A DNA stretch of 14,946 bases. Source: JAITWN01 sp964388175 (GTDB lineage: Bacteria > Pseudomonadota > Gammaproteobacteria > SZUA-140). Below the pieces are notes generated by a model. It was not told the DNA's origin. It did not search any database and was given only the letters and a program-made list of their open reading frames with translations. The stretch lies in assembly GCA_964388175.1 (NCBI GenBank), contig CAYLYS010000061.1, positions 1 to 14,946 of the forward strand. The letters run 5' to 3'. Positions within the stretch are counted from its first letter, which is position 1. Each line of letters starts with the position of its first letter. The position numbers were made by a program, and so were the translations under genes. Below, one piece after another: positions 13,378 to 14,946 of the stretch.

Positions 13378-14946
13378 ATGGAAAAAAATTACGAAGAAGA
13401 ATATCGGCCCAGCGCCGTCGAGGAGCGCGTGCAGCGGCTCTGGGAGGCGCGCGACGCTTTTCGCGCCGTCGAGGATACGTCGCGCGAGAAGTACTATTGC
13501 CTGGCCATGTTCCCGTATCCGAGCGGGCGTCTGCACATGGGGCACGTGCGCAACTACACCATCGGCGACGTCATGGCGCGCTATCAGCGCATGCGCGGGC
13601 GCAATGTGCTGCAGCCCATGGGCTGGGACGCCTTCGGCCTGCCGGCCGAGAACGCCGCCATCCAGAACAAGGTGCCGCCGGCGCGCTGGACGCGCGAGAA
13701 CATCGATTACATGCGCGGTCAGCTCAAGCGGCTCGGTTTCGCCTACGACTGGTCGCGCGAGCTCGCCACCTGCGATCCGCACTACTACCGCTGGGAGCAG
13801 TGGCTGTTCACGCGCCTGTTCCGCCAGGGGCTCGCCTACAAGAAGACGGCGCCGGTCAACTGGTGCCCGCACGACATGACCGTGCTCGCCAACGAGCAGG
13901 TCATCGACGGCTGCTGCTGGCGCTGCGATACGCCGGTCGAGCGCCGCGAGATCGCGCAGTGGTTTCTCAAGATCACCGATTATGCCGACGAACTGCTCGC
14001 CGAGCTCGATCGCCTGGACGGCTGGCCCGAGCAGGTGCTCGCCATGCAGCGCAACTGGATCGGCCGCTCCGAGGGCGTGGAGCTCGAATTCCCGGTCGAG
14101 GGTGGCGACGAGACGCTGACCGTCTACACCACGCGCCCCGATACGCTGTTCGGCGTCAGCTACGTCGCCGTCGCCGCGGAGCATCCGCTGGCGCGTGCGG
14201 CGGCCGCGAAGCAGCCGGCGCTGCAGGCCTTCATCGAGGACTGCGGCCGCGTCGGCACCGCCGAGCAGGCATTGGAAACGATGGAAAAGCGCGGCATGGA
14301 TACCGGCCTGCGCGTGCGCCATCCGCTCACCGGCGTGTCGCTGCCGGTATGGGTGGCGAACTTCGTGCTCATGGGCTACGGCAGCGGCGCGGTGATGGCG
14401 GTGCCCGCCCACGATCAGCGCGACTGGGAATTCGCCCAGGCCTATGGCCTGTCCGTGCATCAGGTGATCGCGCCGGCCGACGGCGCCGCGGTCGATCTCG
14501 CCGCCGGCGCTTTCGTCGACAAGGGTGTGCTGATCGACTCCGGGCCGTTCACCGGCCTCGATTCGGCGCAGGCCTTCGACGCCATCGCAGCCGATCTGCA
14601 GGCGCAGGGACGCGGCCGCCGCAAGGTGAATTACCGCCTGCGCGACTGGGGCGTATCGCGCCAGCGCTACTGGGGCGCGCCGATTCCCATCATCAACTGT
14701 CCTTCCTGCGGCGCGGTGCCGGTGCCCGACGAGGATCTGCCGGTGGTGCTGCCGGAAGAGGTCGAATTCGACGGTGTCGGTTCGCCGATCAAGAAGATGC
14801 CGGCGTTCTACCAGGTTGCCTGTCCCGTCTGCGGCGGCCCCGCCGAGCGCGAGACCGATACCTTCGACACCTTCATGGAGTCGTCCTGGTATTACGCGCG
14901 CTTTGCGTCCAAGGACAACGATCAGGCCATGCTGGATGCGCGCGCG
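13378..14946 (+). CDS. leuS: Leucyl-tRNA synthetase, N-terminal part (runs off window)
   Basis: A class Ia aminoacyl-tRNA synthetase charging tRNA-Leu; 523 codons are present and the frame is still open at the window edge (E. coli LeuRS has 860 residues). The HIGH-type signature is HMGH at 53-56 within PYPSGRLHMGHVRNYT, followed by LQPMGWDAFGLPAENAA (78-94). A zinc-binding-like cysteine set (C163, C179, C180, C183) precedes the CP1 editing domain, which has the threonine-rich TTRPDTLFG (251-259) and VPAHDQRD with the conserved editing aspartate D346. WGVSRQRYWGAPIP (424-437), two further CxxC pairs (C441/C444 and C482/C485) and FMESSWYYARF (499-509) follow. The KMSKS loop and anticodon-binding domain lie beyond the edge. 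ATG 13378 gives the usual N-terminus (MEKNYEEEYRPSAVEERVQ); its Shine-Dalgarno is weak. Confidence 0.97.
   Translation, partial: MEKNYEEEYRPSAVEERVQRLWEARDAFRAVEDTSREKYYCLAMFPYPSGRLHMGHVRNYTIGDVMARYQRMRGRNVLQPMGWDAFGLPAENAAIQNKVPPARWTRENIDYMRGQLKRLGFAYDWSRELATCDPHYYRWEQWLFTRLFRQGLAYKKTAPVNWCPHDMTVLANEQVIDGCCWRCDTPVERREIAQWFLKITDYADELLAELDRLDGWPEQVLAMQRNWIGRSEGVELEFPVEGGDETLTVYTTRPDTLFGVSYVAVAAEHPLARAAAAKQPALQAFIEDCGRVGTAEQALETMEKRGMDTGLRVRHPLTGVSLPVWVANFVLMGYGSGAVMAVPAHDQRDWEFAQAYGLSVHQVIAPADGAAVDLAAGAFVDKGVLIDSGPFTGLDSAQAFDAIAADLQAQGRGRRKVNYRLRDWGVSRQRYWGAPIPIINCPSCGAVPVPDEDLPVVLPEEVEFDGVGSPIKKMPAFYQVACPVCGGPAERETDTFDTFMESSWYYARFASKDNDQAMLDARA

Noticed and set aside
1..14946. CRISPR array, tRNA/rRNA gene, insertion sequence, integrase or toxin-antitoxin pair
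   Set aside because: Read on both strands, no regularly spaced repeats, transposase or integrase motifs, cloverleaf-like segment or recognisable toxin or antitoxin were found.

Overview
The window is high-GC DNA, probably from a gammaproteobacterium. The evidence is gene content and order: miaB-ybeZ-ybeY-corC-lnt is the same operon order as in Escherichia coli, and a ybeL-leuS divergent pair follows, which also lies in the same chromosomal neighbourhood in E. coli. Codon use looks uniform and no insertion sequence, integrase, tRNA, rRNA or CRISPR array was seen. A 100-N run at 12638-12737, flanked by identical 55-base ends, shows that this is a scaffolded draft assembly, plausibly a metagenome bin.

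Layout. (1) 44-2180: a cobalamin riboswitch leader followed by btuB, the outer-membrane TonB-dependent vitamin B12 receptor. (2) 2414-7870: a tight co-directional operon for tRNA modification (miaB), ribosome and RNA quality control (ybeZ/phoL, ybeY), a CBS-domain CorC protein, and apolipoprotein N-acyltransferase (lnt), with overlapping or abutting start and stop codons except for a 38-base gap before lnt. An rssA-like patatin phospholipase gene abuts lnt and extends the operon to 8851. (3) 9106-11210: three less familiar genes, namely a PACE-family four-helix efflux protein, a DUF6940-like cytoplasmic protein, and a signal-peptide-bearing protein of unknown function that overlaps the DUF6940-like gene by ATGA. 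A clear rho-independent terminator at 11294-11334 closes this group. (4) 11435-12552: a small DUF4870/Tic20-like membrane protein and a class I SAM methyltransferase, overlapping by ATGA. (5) 12750-13283 on the minus strand: ybeL, a zinc-ribbon protein. It is divergent from leuS, which starts at 13378 and runs off the right edge.

Functionally, most of the window is core housekeeping: translation (miaB, ybeY, leuS), envelope lipoprotein maturation (lnt) and B12 uptake. The variable part is the segment between lnt and ybeL-leuS, where E. coli carries different genes (glt transport, rihA and others). I see no convincing new defence or mobile system. The items most worth a second look are the unknown DUF6940-like/secreted pair, the PACE protein with a glutamine in place of its second conserved glutamate, a possible ribosome-binding-site switch below the riboswitch, the repeat-bearing linker in rssA, and the evidence that the N gap is artificial.
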